Positions 17,331 through 25,640 of a DNA stretch of 64,000 bases are shown here, piece after piece. The stretch lies in contig JAZRVV010000036.1 in assembly GCA_045599345.1 (NCBI GenBank), positions 1-64,000 on the forward strand, written 5' to 3'. Below the pieces are notes generated by a model that did no database searches, was not told the origin of the DNA, and was given only the letters and a program-made list of their open reading frames with translations. This stretch comes from UBA1227 sp045599345 (lineage in GTDB: Bacteria; Bacillota; Clostridia; Oscillospirales; Acutalibacteraceae). Positions within the stretch are counted from its first letter, which is position 1; every line of letters starts with the position of its first letter. A program made the translations under genes and the position numbers.

Positions 17331-18194
17331 TTATTCTACGTCAAGCTGCTTTGCAAGCTTTTCGAGATCTTTCTTATCAAAGAATTCCATCTCTAGTATT
17401 CCGCCAGTTTTGGAAACTTTTACATTTACTTTTCTGCCAAGTGTCTTTGAAAGAGCAAGTTCAACTTCATCATAGAAGGTATCACGATTTGTCTTTTTTC
17501 TTGGCTTTGGAGCGTCATCTTTTGATGATTCTTTTGCAAGACGCTCAACGTCACGAACGGATAAATCACGTGAAACAATATCTTTTGCTGCTTCACGCAT
17601 TGCTTTTTCTGTATCGAATCCGAGAAGCGCTCTTGCGTGACCAGCAGAAATCTTACCTTCCTTTGTCATGTTGCGAACTTCCTCTGGAAGGTTCAAAAGA
17701 CGAAGGGCATTTGCAATTGCTGGACGAGAACGTCCAACTCTTGCTGCAGCTTCTTCTTGAGTTAGGTTATAGCGCTCAATAAGTAAATAGAGACCTTCTG
17801 CTTCTTCTATTGGGTTTAGGTCCTCACGCTGCAAGTTTTCGATGAGGGCAATTTCCATTGCCTGTTCATCGGACATTTCTTTTACAACAACAGGAACTTC
17901 TGAAAGGCCAGCAAGGCGAGATGCACGCCATCTACGCTCACCAGCTACAAGCTGGTAAGAACCGTCGGCCATTGGTCGAACGAGAAGTGGCTGTAATACG
18001 CCGTTGCGCTCGATGCTGTTAGCGAGCTCTTGAAGAGCCTTTTCGTCGAACGTCTTTCGAGGCTGTTCTTTATTTGGCTCAATTTCATTGAGTTTAAGTG
18101 TAACTGTACCATTGACTCCCATGTCCTCTACAGCATTATCAATAAACAATGCTTCGAGACCTCTGCCGAGTCCACCTTTTTTATTTGTTGCCAT
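17331..18194 (-). CDS. parB: Chromosome partitioning protein ParB (Spo0J)
   Basis: A 287-residue CTP-dependent clamp that loads at parS and spreads to organise the origin. The N-terminus GLGRGLEALF includes the arginine motif that stimulates ParA. The CTPase motif GERRWRASRLAG follows near residue 90. The central helix-turn-helix (LTQEEAAARVGRSRPAIANAL) reads parS, and the C-terminus dimerises. ATG 18194 is chosen because GAGGTG lies six bases upstream; the in-frame GTG at 18203 would sit inside that site. parA ends five bases before. Two perfect parS sites lie nearby. Confidence 0.96.
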   Translation of the reverse strand: MATNKKGGLGRGLEALFIDNAVEDMGVNGTVTLKLNEIEPNKEQPRKTFDEKALQELANSIERNGVLQPLLVRPMADGSYQLVAGERRWRASRLAGLSEVPVVVKEMSDEQAMEIALIENLQREDLNPIEEAEGLYLLIERYNLTQEEAAARVGRSRPAIANALRLLNLPEEVRNMTKEGKISAGHARALLGFDTEKAMREAAKDIVSRDLSVRDVERLAKESSKDDAPKPRKKTNRDTFYDEVELALSKTLGRKVNVKVSKTGGILEMEFFDKKDLEKLAKQLDVE

Positions 18195-18199
18195 TCTCG

Positions 18200-18970
18200 T
18201 CACCTCTTTCTATTCTGCTTTAAGAATTCTACTGCAAGGCTCTCATAAGCAAGGCTTCCTTTTGAATTCTTGTCATAGTACATTACTGGGAGACCAAAGC
18301 TTGGAGCTTCGGCAAGTCTAACATTACGAGGAATAACAGATGCATAGACCTTCTTTGGGAAGAACCTCTTGACTTCTGCTACTACTTGCTGTGTGATATT
18401 GAGTCTGCCATCATACATTGTGAGTACTACACCCTCTAAATCAAGTAAAGGGTTATAGAGCCTCTTAACCTGACGTACAGTTGCCATAAGTTGTGAAAGT
18501 CCTTCAAGAGCATAGTATTCTGCTTGAATTGGGATGAGAATTGTATCAGCAGCCGTCAAGGAATTAAGTGTAATAAGTCCAAGTGATGGTGGGCAATCAA
18601 GGAAAATAAAATCGTAGTCGTTATAAAGAGGAAGCAAAGCATTCTTAATCTTGGTTTCTCTCTTTTCTGCATCTACAAGTTCAAGTTCTGCGCCAGCAAG
18701 GTCAATGTTACTTGGAAGCACGTCGACACCTTTAAACTTTGTTGTTATTATGATGTCCTTTGCAGGGACACCATTCATTATCATATCGTAAGACGAATAT
18801 TTGAGAGAGCGCTTATCGATTCCAAAACCAGAGGTCGAGTTACCCTGAGAATCCACGTCGACGAGAAGTACTCTCTTGCCATGTGCACCTATGGCAGCGA
18901 TGAGGTTAACAGCTGTAGTTGTTTTACCTACACCACCTTTTTGGTTTAAAATTGCTACTATTTTTGCCAA
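18200..18970 (-). CDS. parA: Chromosome partitioning ATPase ParA (Soj)
   Basis: A 256-residue deviant Walker-A ATPase. The P-loop is KGGVGKTTT at residues 11-19, followed by the switch I and Walker B segments (FIFLDCPPSLG). ParA binds non-specific DNA in its ATP form and, with ParB, moves or regulates origins; in B. subtilis it also controls DnaA. The start has AAAGGAGGC upstream. A perfect parS lies 100 bases upstream, between parA and rsmG. Confidence 0.96.
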   Translation of the reverse strand: MAKIVAILNQKGGVGKTTTAVNLIAAIGAHGKRVLLVDVDSQGNSTSGFGIDKRSLKYSSYDMIMNGVPAKDIIITTKFKGVDVLPSNIDLAGAELELVDAEKRETKIKNALLPLYNDYDFIFLDCPPSLGLITLNSLTAADTILIPIQAEYYALEGLSQLMATVRQVKRLYNPLLDLEGVVLTMYDGRLNITQQVVAEVKRFFPKKVYASVIPRNVRLAEAPSFGLPVMYYDKNSKGSLAYESLAVEFLKQNRKR

Positions 18971-19062
18971 ATGTGCCGCCTCCTTTATGCGTAGTTCTTT
19001 TAGTGAAAATATATTATCACAAATCGTTTAATATTAAAAGAGAAATAATTGAATAAAAAAAG

Positions 19063-19092
19063 AGATCCATGTTTCACGTGAAACATGGATCT
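19063..19092 (-). terminator. rsmG terminator hairpin that contains a parS site
   Basis: A 30-bp perfect palindrome centred on 19077/19078. On the minus strand it is followed by CTTTTTTTATTC, so it has the form of an intrinsic terminator for rsmG, 15 bases after the rsmG stop. The central 16 bp are a perfect parS. One sequence therefore seems to act as RNA hairpin and as DNA clamp-loading site. Confidence 0.8.
19070..19085. other. parS site 1 (perfect)
   Basis: TGTTTCACGTGAAACA, identical to the canonical Bacillota parS consensus, located between rsmG and parA. It should be the primary ParB loading site near the origin, about 6 kb from the dnaA-rpmH gap. Confidence 0.95.
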
Positions 19093-19107
19093 TGCATTAA
19101 ACACAAC

Positions 19108-19818
19108 TTATAGTGGTTGTTTTTGCATTTTGCCCTTAGGTCTTGGGTATTTATCAGGTGTTTTTGAAACTTTAGAAATATTAATTATTGCGCGCTCTCC
19201 GCATCCATCGAGTTCATATTCATCAAATTTGATTACTTTTCCTCCTAAAATCTCGATTGCGTGCCCAGCATCATCTAGTTCTGCCTTGGCATCAGCACCT
19301 TTCATGCTGATAAAACTTCCTCCTATTGTTACAAATGGAAGGCAGTATTCAGTGAGATCTCTAAGGTTTGAAACAGCCCGCGCTGTTGCAAAATCATACT
19401 GCTCGCGAAGCGCGCCGTCATGGCCTGCCTCCTCTGCCCTTGCATGAATGATATTTGCATCAAGACCTATCTTGCCAAGTATATCCTCTATTACTGTGAG
19501 CTTCTTTTGTGTGCTGTCCATTAAAGTTATGTTAATGTCAGGTCTCGCAATTTTTAGAGCAAGTCCAGGAAAACCAGCTCCCGTTCCAACATCTATTACC
19601 TTTGCCTCGGCTTTTATATCACAGTACTTGAGTAATGCAAGGCTGTCTAGGAAATGCTTTTTAACTATCCCTTCAGGATCTGTTATTGCAGTAAGATTTA
19701 TTCTCTCGTTCCAAAAGACGAGAAGTTCTGCATAAGCATCAAATCTCTCAAGTGCTTTGTCATCAAGCGCAACACCAAGTGAACAGGCGCCGGCTTTGAG
19801 TAATTCTAAATCTATCAT
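19108..19818 (-). CDS. rsmG: 16S rRNA (guanine-527-N7) methyltransferase RsmG
   Basis: A 236-residue SAM-dependent methyltransferase that modifies G527 of 16S rRNA; loss of it gives low-level streptomycin resistance in other bacteria. The SAM motif is VIDVGTGAGFPGLALKI, preceded by NLTAITDPEGIVKKHFLDSL, the family hallmark. Its start overlaps the mnmG stop by 4 bases. The C-terminus ends in a short basic tail (YPRPKGKMQKQPL). Confidence 0.96.
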   Translation of the reverse strand: MIDLELLKAGACSLGVALDDKALERFDAYAELLVFWNERINLTAITDPEGIVKKHFLDSLALLKYCDIKAEAKVIDVGTGAGFPGLALKIARPDINITLMDSTQKKLTVIEDILGKIGLDANIIHARAEEAGHDGALREQYDFATARAVSNLRDLTEYCLPFVTIGGSFISMKGADAKAELDDAGHAIEILGGKVIKFDEYELDGCGERAIINISKVSKTPDKYPRPKGKMQKQPL

Positions 19819-21686
19819 ATTTTCTCCTTTTCCATATATATAAGGAGTACGGAAATATCAGCTGGACTTACGCCGTCGATTCGGCTAGCTTGTCCAACGC
19901 TTGATGGCTTAATATTGCTGAGCTTTTCTCTGGCTTCTAAGCGAAGGTTTACAATTGACATGTAATCAAGATCTTCTGGAAGCTTTTTGCTTTCAAGCCT
20001 GCGCATTTCATTTATCTGCGCTTGTTGTCTTTTGATATATCCTTCGTATTTCGCTTCAATGTCAACTTCTTCTTTTTCTTCGTCAGAAAGTTCTGGCCTT
20101 GCCTTATCAAATGGAGCCAAATCCTCGTAACCGAGTTCGGGTCTTCTAATAAGTTCTATTAGTTTTGTGCCTGTCTTCATCGGAGATGTTTCACGTGAAA
20201 CAAGCAGGTTGTTTAACTCATCTGATGGAGCGATAGTTGTATTCTTAATGCGTTCAATTTCTTCGTCTATCAAACGCTGCTTTTCGCACACTTCGTCATA
20301 TCGCTCTTTTGTAATTAAACCAAGTTCATATCCGAATTTAGTCAGACGGAGGTCGGCATTGTCTTGTCGAAGTACGAGTCTGTACTCGGAACGTGAAGTC
20401 ATCATTCTGTATGGTTCAGTCAATGTCTTGGTGATAAGATCATCAATCAATGTTCCAATATAACTTGATGCACGATCCAAGATAAATGGTGGCTTGTTAT
20501 TTACGAGCAAAGCTGCATTAATGCCCGCAATAATTCCTTGCGCTGCTGCTTCCTCATAGCCAGAGGAGGAGCAGAATGTGCCACATCCAAAGAGGCCAGG
20601 GAAGTCTAAAAACTCAAGTGTTGGTTTTAAATATCTTGGGTCAACACAATCGTATTCGATTGCATAAGCAGTCCTTATTACTTCTATGTTTTCAAATCCA
20701 GGGATAGTTCTAAGGAATTTTAGTTGAACATCCTCTGGCAAGGAAGATGAAAGTCCTTGCAAATACATTTCCTGGGTGTTAAGACCACAAGGTTCGATAA
20801 AGATTTGATGGCGCTCCTTATTTGGGAATGTCATTATTTTACTTTCTATACTTGGGCAATAACGAGGACCAACGCCTTCGATGCTTCCGTTATAGAGAGG
20901 GGAGCGATCAAGGTTGCTAAGGATTACCTCCTTGGTTTCGTCGTTTGTATATGTTATGTGGCATACAGCCTTGTTTTCTGGAGTAAAGCTTTTATCATGT
21001 GAGAATCGCACGAGCTTTTCATCCGCTTCTTGCACTTCAAGGTTCTCAAAATTAATTGATCTTCTGTTAGCTCTGGAAGGTGTGCCAGTTTTAAACCTTC
21101 TTGTCTTTATGCCAAGTTTATGTAGAGCATCTGATAGCTCATTTGATGGGAACATACCATCTGGGCCAGAAGGATAATTTACTTCTCCGACATATACACG
21201 ACCGCGCAAAAATGTGCCTGTTGCTATAACTACGCACTTTGCAGTATAGAGGGCCTCAAGCTTGGTCCTAACCTGCCACTGGCCATCTGGCAACTGTTTA
21301 ATATCAACAATTTCAGCCTGTCTAAGGTCAAGGTTCTCACATTTTTCCAAAGTATTTTTCATGTAGGCGGAATAATCTCTTCTGTCAACCTGTGCACGAG
21401 GGGAGTGGACGGCAGGACCTTTTCCAAGGTTGAGCATTCGACTTTGAATCATATTATGGTCCGTTGCAAGTCCCATTTCGCCACCGAGTGCGTCTATCTC
21501 TTTTACAAGCGTTCCCTTTGAAGTGCCACCGATTGCAGTGTTGCATGGGCAGTTACCAACCCAGTCTGCACTGATAGTGAAGACGACTGTTCTCACGCCC
21601 ATACGCGCACTAGCAAGGCCGGCTTCAATGCCAGCATGTCCAGCGCCTATTATAGCTACATCATAATTGTCTGCAAAATATTCCAT
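19815..21686 (-). CDS. mnmG: tRNA uridine-5-carboxymethylaminomethyl synthesis enzyme MnmG (GidA)
   Basis: A 623-residue FAD protein that works with MnmE to place cmnm5 or nm5 groups on U34 of certain tRNAs. The FAD fold is at the N-terminus (IGAGHAGIEAG). The conserved Cys-containing segments (CNTAIGG; FGCGTFCSSSGYEEAAAQG) are present. The segment VSRETSP near residue 497 is encoded by a perfect parS site. The gene lies one base after mnmE and overlaps rsmG by 4 bases. Length is normal. Confidence 0.97.
   Translation of the reverse strand: MEYFADNYDVAIIGAGHAGIEAGLASARMGVRTVVFTISADWVGNCPCNTAIGGTSKGTLVKEIDALGGEMGLATDHNMIQSRMLNLGKGPAVHSPRAQVDRRDYSAYMKNTLEKCENLDLRQAEIVDIKQLPDGQWQVRTKLEALYTAKCVVIATGTFLRGRVYVGEVNYPSGPDGMFPSNELSDALHKLGIKTRRFKTGTPSRANRRSINFENLEVQEADEKLVRFSHDKSFTPENKAVCHITYTNDETKEVILSNLDRSPLYNGSIEGVGPRYCPSIESKIMTFPNKERHQIFIEPCGLNTQEMYLQGLSSSLPEDVQLKFLRTIPGFENIEVIRTAYAIEYDCVDPRYLKPTLEFLDFPGLFGCGTFCSSSGYEEAAAQGIIAGINAALLVNNKPPFILDRASSYIGTLIDDLITKTLTEPYRMMTSRSEYRLVLRQDNADLRLTKFGYELGLITKERYDEVCEKQRLIDEEIERIKNTTIAPSDELNNLLVSRETSPMKTGTKLIELIRRPELGYEDLAPFDKARPELSDEEKEEVDIEAKYEGYIKRQQAQINEMRRLESKKLPEDLDYMSIVNLRLEAREKLSNIKPSSVGQASRIDGVSPADISVLLIYMEKEKI
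20187..20202. other. parS site 2 (perfect), inside mnmG
   Basis: TGTTTCACGTGAAACA inside the mnmG reading frame, where the minus strand codes Val-Ser-Arg-Glu-Thr. It is 1.1 kb from parS site 1. A parS within this gene is also known from other bacteria. Confidence 0.95.
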
Positions 21687-21687
21687 C

Positions 21688-23049
21688 TTATTTACCTACA
21701 CAGAATTTACTAAATACTTCGTTTACTACTGCATCTGACACGCGTTCACCAGTGAGTTCAAGGAGTGGGGCGATTGCCGCATCCACACTCACATTCACAG
21801 CATCCATTGTGAGTCCACACTCTATTGCGTTTATTGCCTCGTCTATGCAAGAGAGGCTCTTTTGACAGCAATTGAGCTGACGCTCATTGATAAGCATTGC
21901 TTCAGATGAATCGAATTCTGCTGTGCCGAGCAAATCCTCGAGCGCTTCACGTAAAACATCGTAAGCGCCCTTATCTTTTGCTGATATTGTCACAGCAGTA
22001 GAAACATATTCTGCAACGTCAGAAGGTTTTATTACATTGCCTAAATCATCTTTGTTGATTATGCAAATGGATGGTTTGCCCTTGCACTCGTTGAGGATTG
22101 CTAAATCCTCATCATCAAGAGGTTTGCTGCCATCTATTATTGTAAGGATTAGGGCAGAGTGTGAGAGCTTTGTCTTGGCAAATTCAATGCCGATTGATTC
22201 CACGACATCGCTTGACTTGCGGATACCTGCGGTGTCGGAGAGGCGAAGCACTACGTTGCCTATCCTTGCTGTCTCTTCAACGACATCTCGTGTCGTGCCA
22301 GCGATTTCGGTAACGATTGACCTCTCGCGACCAAGGAGCAAATTCATAAGTGTTGATTTACCGACGTTTGGCTTACCAACAATAACGGTCTCAATACCTT
22401 CTGTTATTGCCTGGCCCATATCAAACTTGTCGATAAGAGAAGTAAGTTTTGTCTTTGCATCTTTAAAATCAACAAGTAATTTATCAAAATTTAGTTCCTC
22501 TATCTCGTCATCTGGGTAATCAACCCAAGCGGCCATGTGAGCGGAAGCCGCAATAAACACGTTTGCAATGTCCTTGATTTCCTGTGACAGGGAACCTTGA
22601 AGGACATTGAAAGCGGCATCGGCGGCTTGGCGACCATGGGCCGAGATGAGTGTCATAACAGATTCCGCTTCTGTCAAATCCATCTTGCCATTTAGGAATG
22701 CGCGTTTTGTGAATTCGCCTGGTTCCGCTGGAACGGCACCGTTTTTGAGACAGAGGCGAAGAATCTGTTGCATAAGGAAAAGGCCGCCGTGGCATTGGAG
22801 TTCAACAACATCTTCACCCGTGTAACTTTTAGGAGCACGGTAGATTATTGCGACTGCTTGATCGAGTGTGTCCTTGCCATCGTGTACATGGCCAAACTTT
22901 ACGCTATATCCTGGGAGATCTGAAAGCTTTTTTGAGCCAACGCACGCAAAAACGCAGTCCGCAACAGCGATGGCGTCGGGACCAGAAATTTTAACTATTC
23001 CAATGCCACCTGCGGCATTTGGTGTTGATATAGCAGCGATAGTTGACAT
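21688..23049 (-). CDS. mnmE: tRNA modification GTPase MnmE (TrmE)
   Basis: A 453-residue GTPase partner of MnmG. The N-terminal domain binds a folate one-carbon unit, a helical domain follows, and the inserted Ras-like G domain has G1 GKPNVGKST, the DTAG G3 motif and NKDD G4. The protein ends FCVGK, the conserved C-terminal Cys motif needed for modification. ATG 23049 is chosen because GGGAG is close upstream and the family starts with the STIAAIST segment; a longer in-frame reading to 23232 has no homology and runs over the glyS start. Confidence 0.97.
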   Translation of the reverse strand: MSTIAAISTPNAAGGIGIVKISGPDAIAVADCVFACVGSKKLSDLPGYSVKFGHVHDGKDTLDQAVAIIYRAPKSYTGEDVVELQCHGGLFLMQQILRLCLKNGAVPAEPGEFTKRAFLNGKMDLTEAESVMTLISAHGRQAADAAFNVLQGSLSQEIKDIANVFIAASAHMAAWVDYPDDEIEELNFDKLLVDFKDAKTKLTSLIDKFDMGQAITEGIETVIVGKPNVGKSTLMNLLLGRERSIVTEIAGTTRDVVEETARIGNVVLRLSDTAGIRKSSDVVESIGIEFAKTKLSHSALILTIIDGSKPLDDEDLAILNECKGKPSICIINKDDLGNVIKPSDVAEYVSTAVTISAKDKGAYDVLREALEDLLGTAEFDSSEAMLINERQLNCCQKSLSCIDEAINAIECGLTMDAVNVSVDAAIAPLLELTGERVSDAVVNEVFSKFCVGK

Positions 23050-23092
23050 AAGTTTTCTCCCTCTTAGTTTACATAAAACAATTTGCTGCAAG

Positions 23093-23121
23093 ATTTTAGC
23101 ACAAGTGAGCGCATAAATCAA
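23093..23121 (-). promoter_or_regulatory. Candidate mnmE promoter
   Basis: On the minus strand TTGATT (23121-23116), 17 bases, then TAAAAT (23098-23093). It would drive the mnmE-mnmG-rsmG block. Confidence 0.45.
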
Positions 23122-23150
23122 TTGACTTTTAATAGGTATTATATTAATAT
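23122..23150 (+). promoter_or_regulatory. Candidate glyS promoter
   Basis: TTGACT at 23122-23127 with an AT-rich -10 region; TAATAT at 23145-23150 gives a 17-base spacer. It is immediately back-to-back with the candidate mnmE promoter. The -10 is weak. Confidence 0.4.
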
Positions 23151-23220
23151 TTTCTACATCACTGTAATTTGGTGAAAATACTTTGCGCAAAAGCCATTTG
23201 CGCGGAAGGAGATAACAAAA

Positions 23221-24636
23221 TTGAATAACCAAGAAAAAACAATGGAAAAAATCGTAGCGCTTTGTAAGAACCGTGGTTTCGTCTATGCCGGATCAGAAAT
23301 TTACGGTGGCCTTGCAAACACATGGGATTACGGCCCACTCGGCGTTGAGATGAAGCAAAACATCAAGGACGCATGGAGAAAGAAGTTTATTCAGGAAAAC
23401 CAGTATAACGTTGGTCTTGATGCAGCAATCCTTATGAACCCACAGACATGGGTAGCATCTGGTCACCTTGCAGGATTTTCTGATCCTTTGATGGACTGTA
23501 AGCAGTGTCATACAAGACACAGAGCAGACAAGCTTATTGAGGAATATGTAGCAGAGAACGGTCTTTCTGATAATCCAGCAGGATTTTCTGATGAAGAACT
23601 CATGGGCTACATCAGAGAGCATAACATTGCCTGTCCAGATTGTGGCGCACATGATTTTACAGATATACGTAAGTTTAATTTGATGTTCAAGACTTTCCAG
23701 GGTGTAACAGAGGATTCTAAAAACGAAATCTATCTTCGTCCTGAGACAGCACAGGGTATCTTTGTAAACTTTTCTAATGTTCAGCGTACAACAAGACGCA
23801 AGGTACCATTTGGTATAGCTCAGATTGGTAAGTCATTCAGAAACGAGATTACACCAGGTAACTTTATCTTCCGTGTACGTGAGTTTGAGCAGATGGAACT
23901 TGAGTTCTTCTGCAAGCCAGGTACAGACCTTGAGTGGTTTGATTACTGGCGTTCATTCTGCCGTGATTGGCTCTATTCTCTTAACATCAAGCCAGAGAAT
24001 CTTCGCCTTCGCGACCATGATCCAGAGGAGCTTTGCTTCTATTCTAAGGCAACTACTGACTTTGAGTACCTCTTCCCATTTGGTTGGGGCGAACTCTGGG
24101 GTGTTGCAGACAGAACTGACTATGACCTTACACAGCATATCAACACATCTGGTAAGGATCTTTCATACTTTGATTCTGAGACAAACGAGCATTATGTTCC
24201 TTATGTTATCGAGCCATCACTTGGCGTTGAGCGTCTCTTCTTGTCACTCCTTGTTGAGGCTTATGACGAAGAAGTAATTGATGCTGAAAAGAACGACACA
24301 CGTGTAGTAATGCATTTCCATCCAACAATTGCTCCTTTCAAAGTTGCTGTATTGCCACTTTCAAAGAAGCTTTCTGATAAGGCTATGGAAATTTACAACG
24401 ACCTTTCAAAGGACTTTGTTGTTGACTATGATGATGCAGGCTCAATTGGTAAGCGTTATCGCCGCGAGGATGAGATTGGTACACCTTTCTGTGTAACAGT
24501 TGACTTCGAGACAGTTGGCGATGATAACACACCAGCAGATAACGCTGTAACAGTACGTGACCGTGACACAATGGAGCAGGTTCGTATTCCTATTTCAGAA
24601 CTTCACAATTATATTGCAGAGAAGGTTAAATTTTAA
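23221..24636 (+). CDS. glyS: Glycyl-tRNA synthetase (dimeric alpha2 type)
   Basis: A 471-residue single-chain class II GlyRS, not the alpha2-beta2 form common in many Bacillota. Motifs: GSEIYGGLANTWDYGPLG near the N-terminus, FRNEITPGNFIFRVREFEQ (motif 2, starting near 215) and SLGVERLF (motif 3). A C-x2-C pair (CKQC, CPDC) suggests a zinc-binding insertion near residues 90-140. The start is TTG 23221, with AAGGAG nine bases upstream; the ATG at 23242 has no ribosome site. No T-box leader is present in the short upstream gap. Its stop overlaps the next start by one base (TAATG). Confidence 0.96.
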   Translation: MNNQEKTMEKIVALCKNRGFVYAGSEIYGGLANTWDYGPLGVEMKQNIKDAWRKKFIQENQYNVGLDAAILMNPQTWVASGHLAGFSDPLMDCKQCHTRHRADKLIEEYVAENGLSDNPAGFSDEELMGYIREHNIACPDCGAHDFTDIRKFNLMFKTFQGVTEDSKNEIYLRPETAQGIFVNFSNVQRTTRRKVPFGIAQIGKSFRNEITPGNFIFRVREFEQMELEFFCKPGTDLEWFDYWRSFCRDWLYSLNIKPENLRLRDHDPEELCFYSKATTDFEYLFPFGWGELWGVADRTDYDLTQHINTSGKDLSYFDSETNEHYVPYVIEPSLGVERLFLSLLVEAYDEEVIDAEKNDTRVVMHFHPTIAPFKVAVLPLSKKLSDKAMEIYNDLSKDFVVDYDDAGSIGKRYRREDEIGTPFCVTVDFETVGDDNTPADNAVTVRDRDTMEQVRIPISELHNYIAEKVKF

Positions 24637-25574
24637 TGATTTACAATAATGTGCTCGAAGCAATGGGTCAAACCCCAATGATTCGACTTTCAGAAAAAAT
24701 GGTAGACCCAAAAACTAGTGCTCAGGTACTTGTAAAGTACGAGGGACTCAACGTTGGTGGTTCTATCAAGACTCGTACAGCACTCGAGATGATTGCTGCT
24801 GCCGAGCGTGAAGGAATTCTTGATAAGGATTCTATTATTGTCGAACCTACAAGTGGCAACCAGGGAATTGGACTTTCACTTGTTGGTGCGGTAAGAGGAT
24901 ATAAAACAATAATAATCATGCCAGACTCAGTGTCTGAGGAACGTCGTAAGATTTGTCATCATTATGGTGCTGAAATCGAACTCGTTCACGATGATGGTGA
25001 TATTGGTAAATGTATTGATGACTGTATCAAGCTTGCATATAAGATGAAGGAAGAAGACCCACATGTTTTCATTCCTCAGCAGTTTGAAAATCCAAATAAC
25101 GTAGGCGTTCACAAGCGTCATACTGCTCTCGAAATTCTCGAGCAAGTAGGAGATCAAATTGATGGTTTCTGCTCTGGTATTGGTACAGGTGGTACAATCA
25201 CAGGTGTTGGTGAAATCCTCAAGGCAATGAATCCTAATGTTACAATTTGGGCAGTTGAGCCACAGAATGCTGCAATTTTGGCAGGTGGTACTGTATCAAC
25301 ACATATCCAGATGGGTATCGGCGATGGTCTTATTCCAAAGATTCTTAATCAAGATATCTATAGTGACATCTATATCGTAACAGATGATGAGGCCCTCAAC
25401 ACAGCTCGCGACCTTGCAAGAAAAGAAGGTCTCTTCTGTGGAGTAACATCTGGTACAAATGTAGCTGCAGCAATTGCAATGGCAAAAAGGCTTGGACCTG
25501 GCAAGACTGTTGTAACAGTACTTCCAGATACAGCTGAGAGATACTTCTCAACTCCACTTTTCCATGATGAATAA
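24636..25574 (+). CDS. PLP-dependent cysteine synthase family protein
   Basis: A 312-residue fold-type II PLP enzyme closest to O-acetylserine sulfhydrylase (CysK), which forms cysteine from O-acetylserine and sulfide. The PLP lysine is in NVGGSIKTRTA (near residue 46), where most CysK proteins have SVKDR. The substrate loop EPTSGNQG and phosphate loop GIGTGGTITG are conserved. The Asp-to-Thr change after the lysine is found in a subgroup, so the donor or acceptor could differ. Translation is probably coupled to glyS because the start shares a base with the glyS stop. A strong terminator follows. Confidence 0.85.
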   Translation: MIYNNVLEAMGQTPMIRLSEKMVDPKTSAQVLVKYEGLNVGGSIKTRTALEMIAAAEREGILDKDSIIVEPTSGNQGIGLSLVGAVRGYKTIIIMPDSVSEERRKICHHYGAEIELVHDDGDIGKCIDDCIKLAYKMKEEDPHVFIPQQFENPNNVGVHKRHTALEILEQVGDQIDGFCSGIGTGGTITGVGEILKAMNPNVTIWAVEPQNAAILAGGTVSTHIQMGIGDGLIPKILNQDIYSDIYIVTDDEALNTARDLARKEGLFCGVTSGTNVAAAIAMAKRLGPGKTVVTVLPDTAERYFSTPLFHDE

Positions 25575-25585
25575 TTAGAAATAGA

Positions 25586-25616
25586 AAAAACGCACTTTGA
25601 AAAAAGTGCGTTTTTC
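25586..25616. terminator. Bidirectional terminator between cysteine synthase-like gene and lexA
   Basis: AAAACGCACTTT and AAAGTGCGTTTT form a perfect stem with a short loop and T/A runs on both sides, between convergent genes. Confidence 0.9.
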
Positions 25617-25640
25617 TTATGCCTATTTTAAGTTTTAAGA

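Noticed and set aside
17562..17577. Imperfect parS-like site in parB (13 of 16)
   Set aside because: Left half has three mismatches; kept only as a note beside the perfect sites.
23050..23220. T-box or other riboswitch before glyS
   Set aside because: The gap is too short once the divergent promoters are placed, and no specifier stem or antiterminator box is visible.
23050..23232. 61-residue N-terminal extension of mnmE
   Set aside because: No homology to the family, no ribosome site, and it runs across the divergent promoters and the glyS start.
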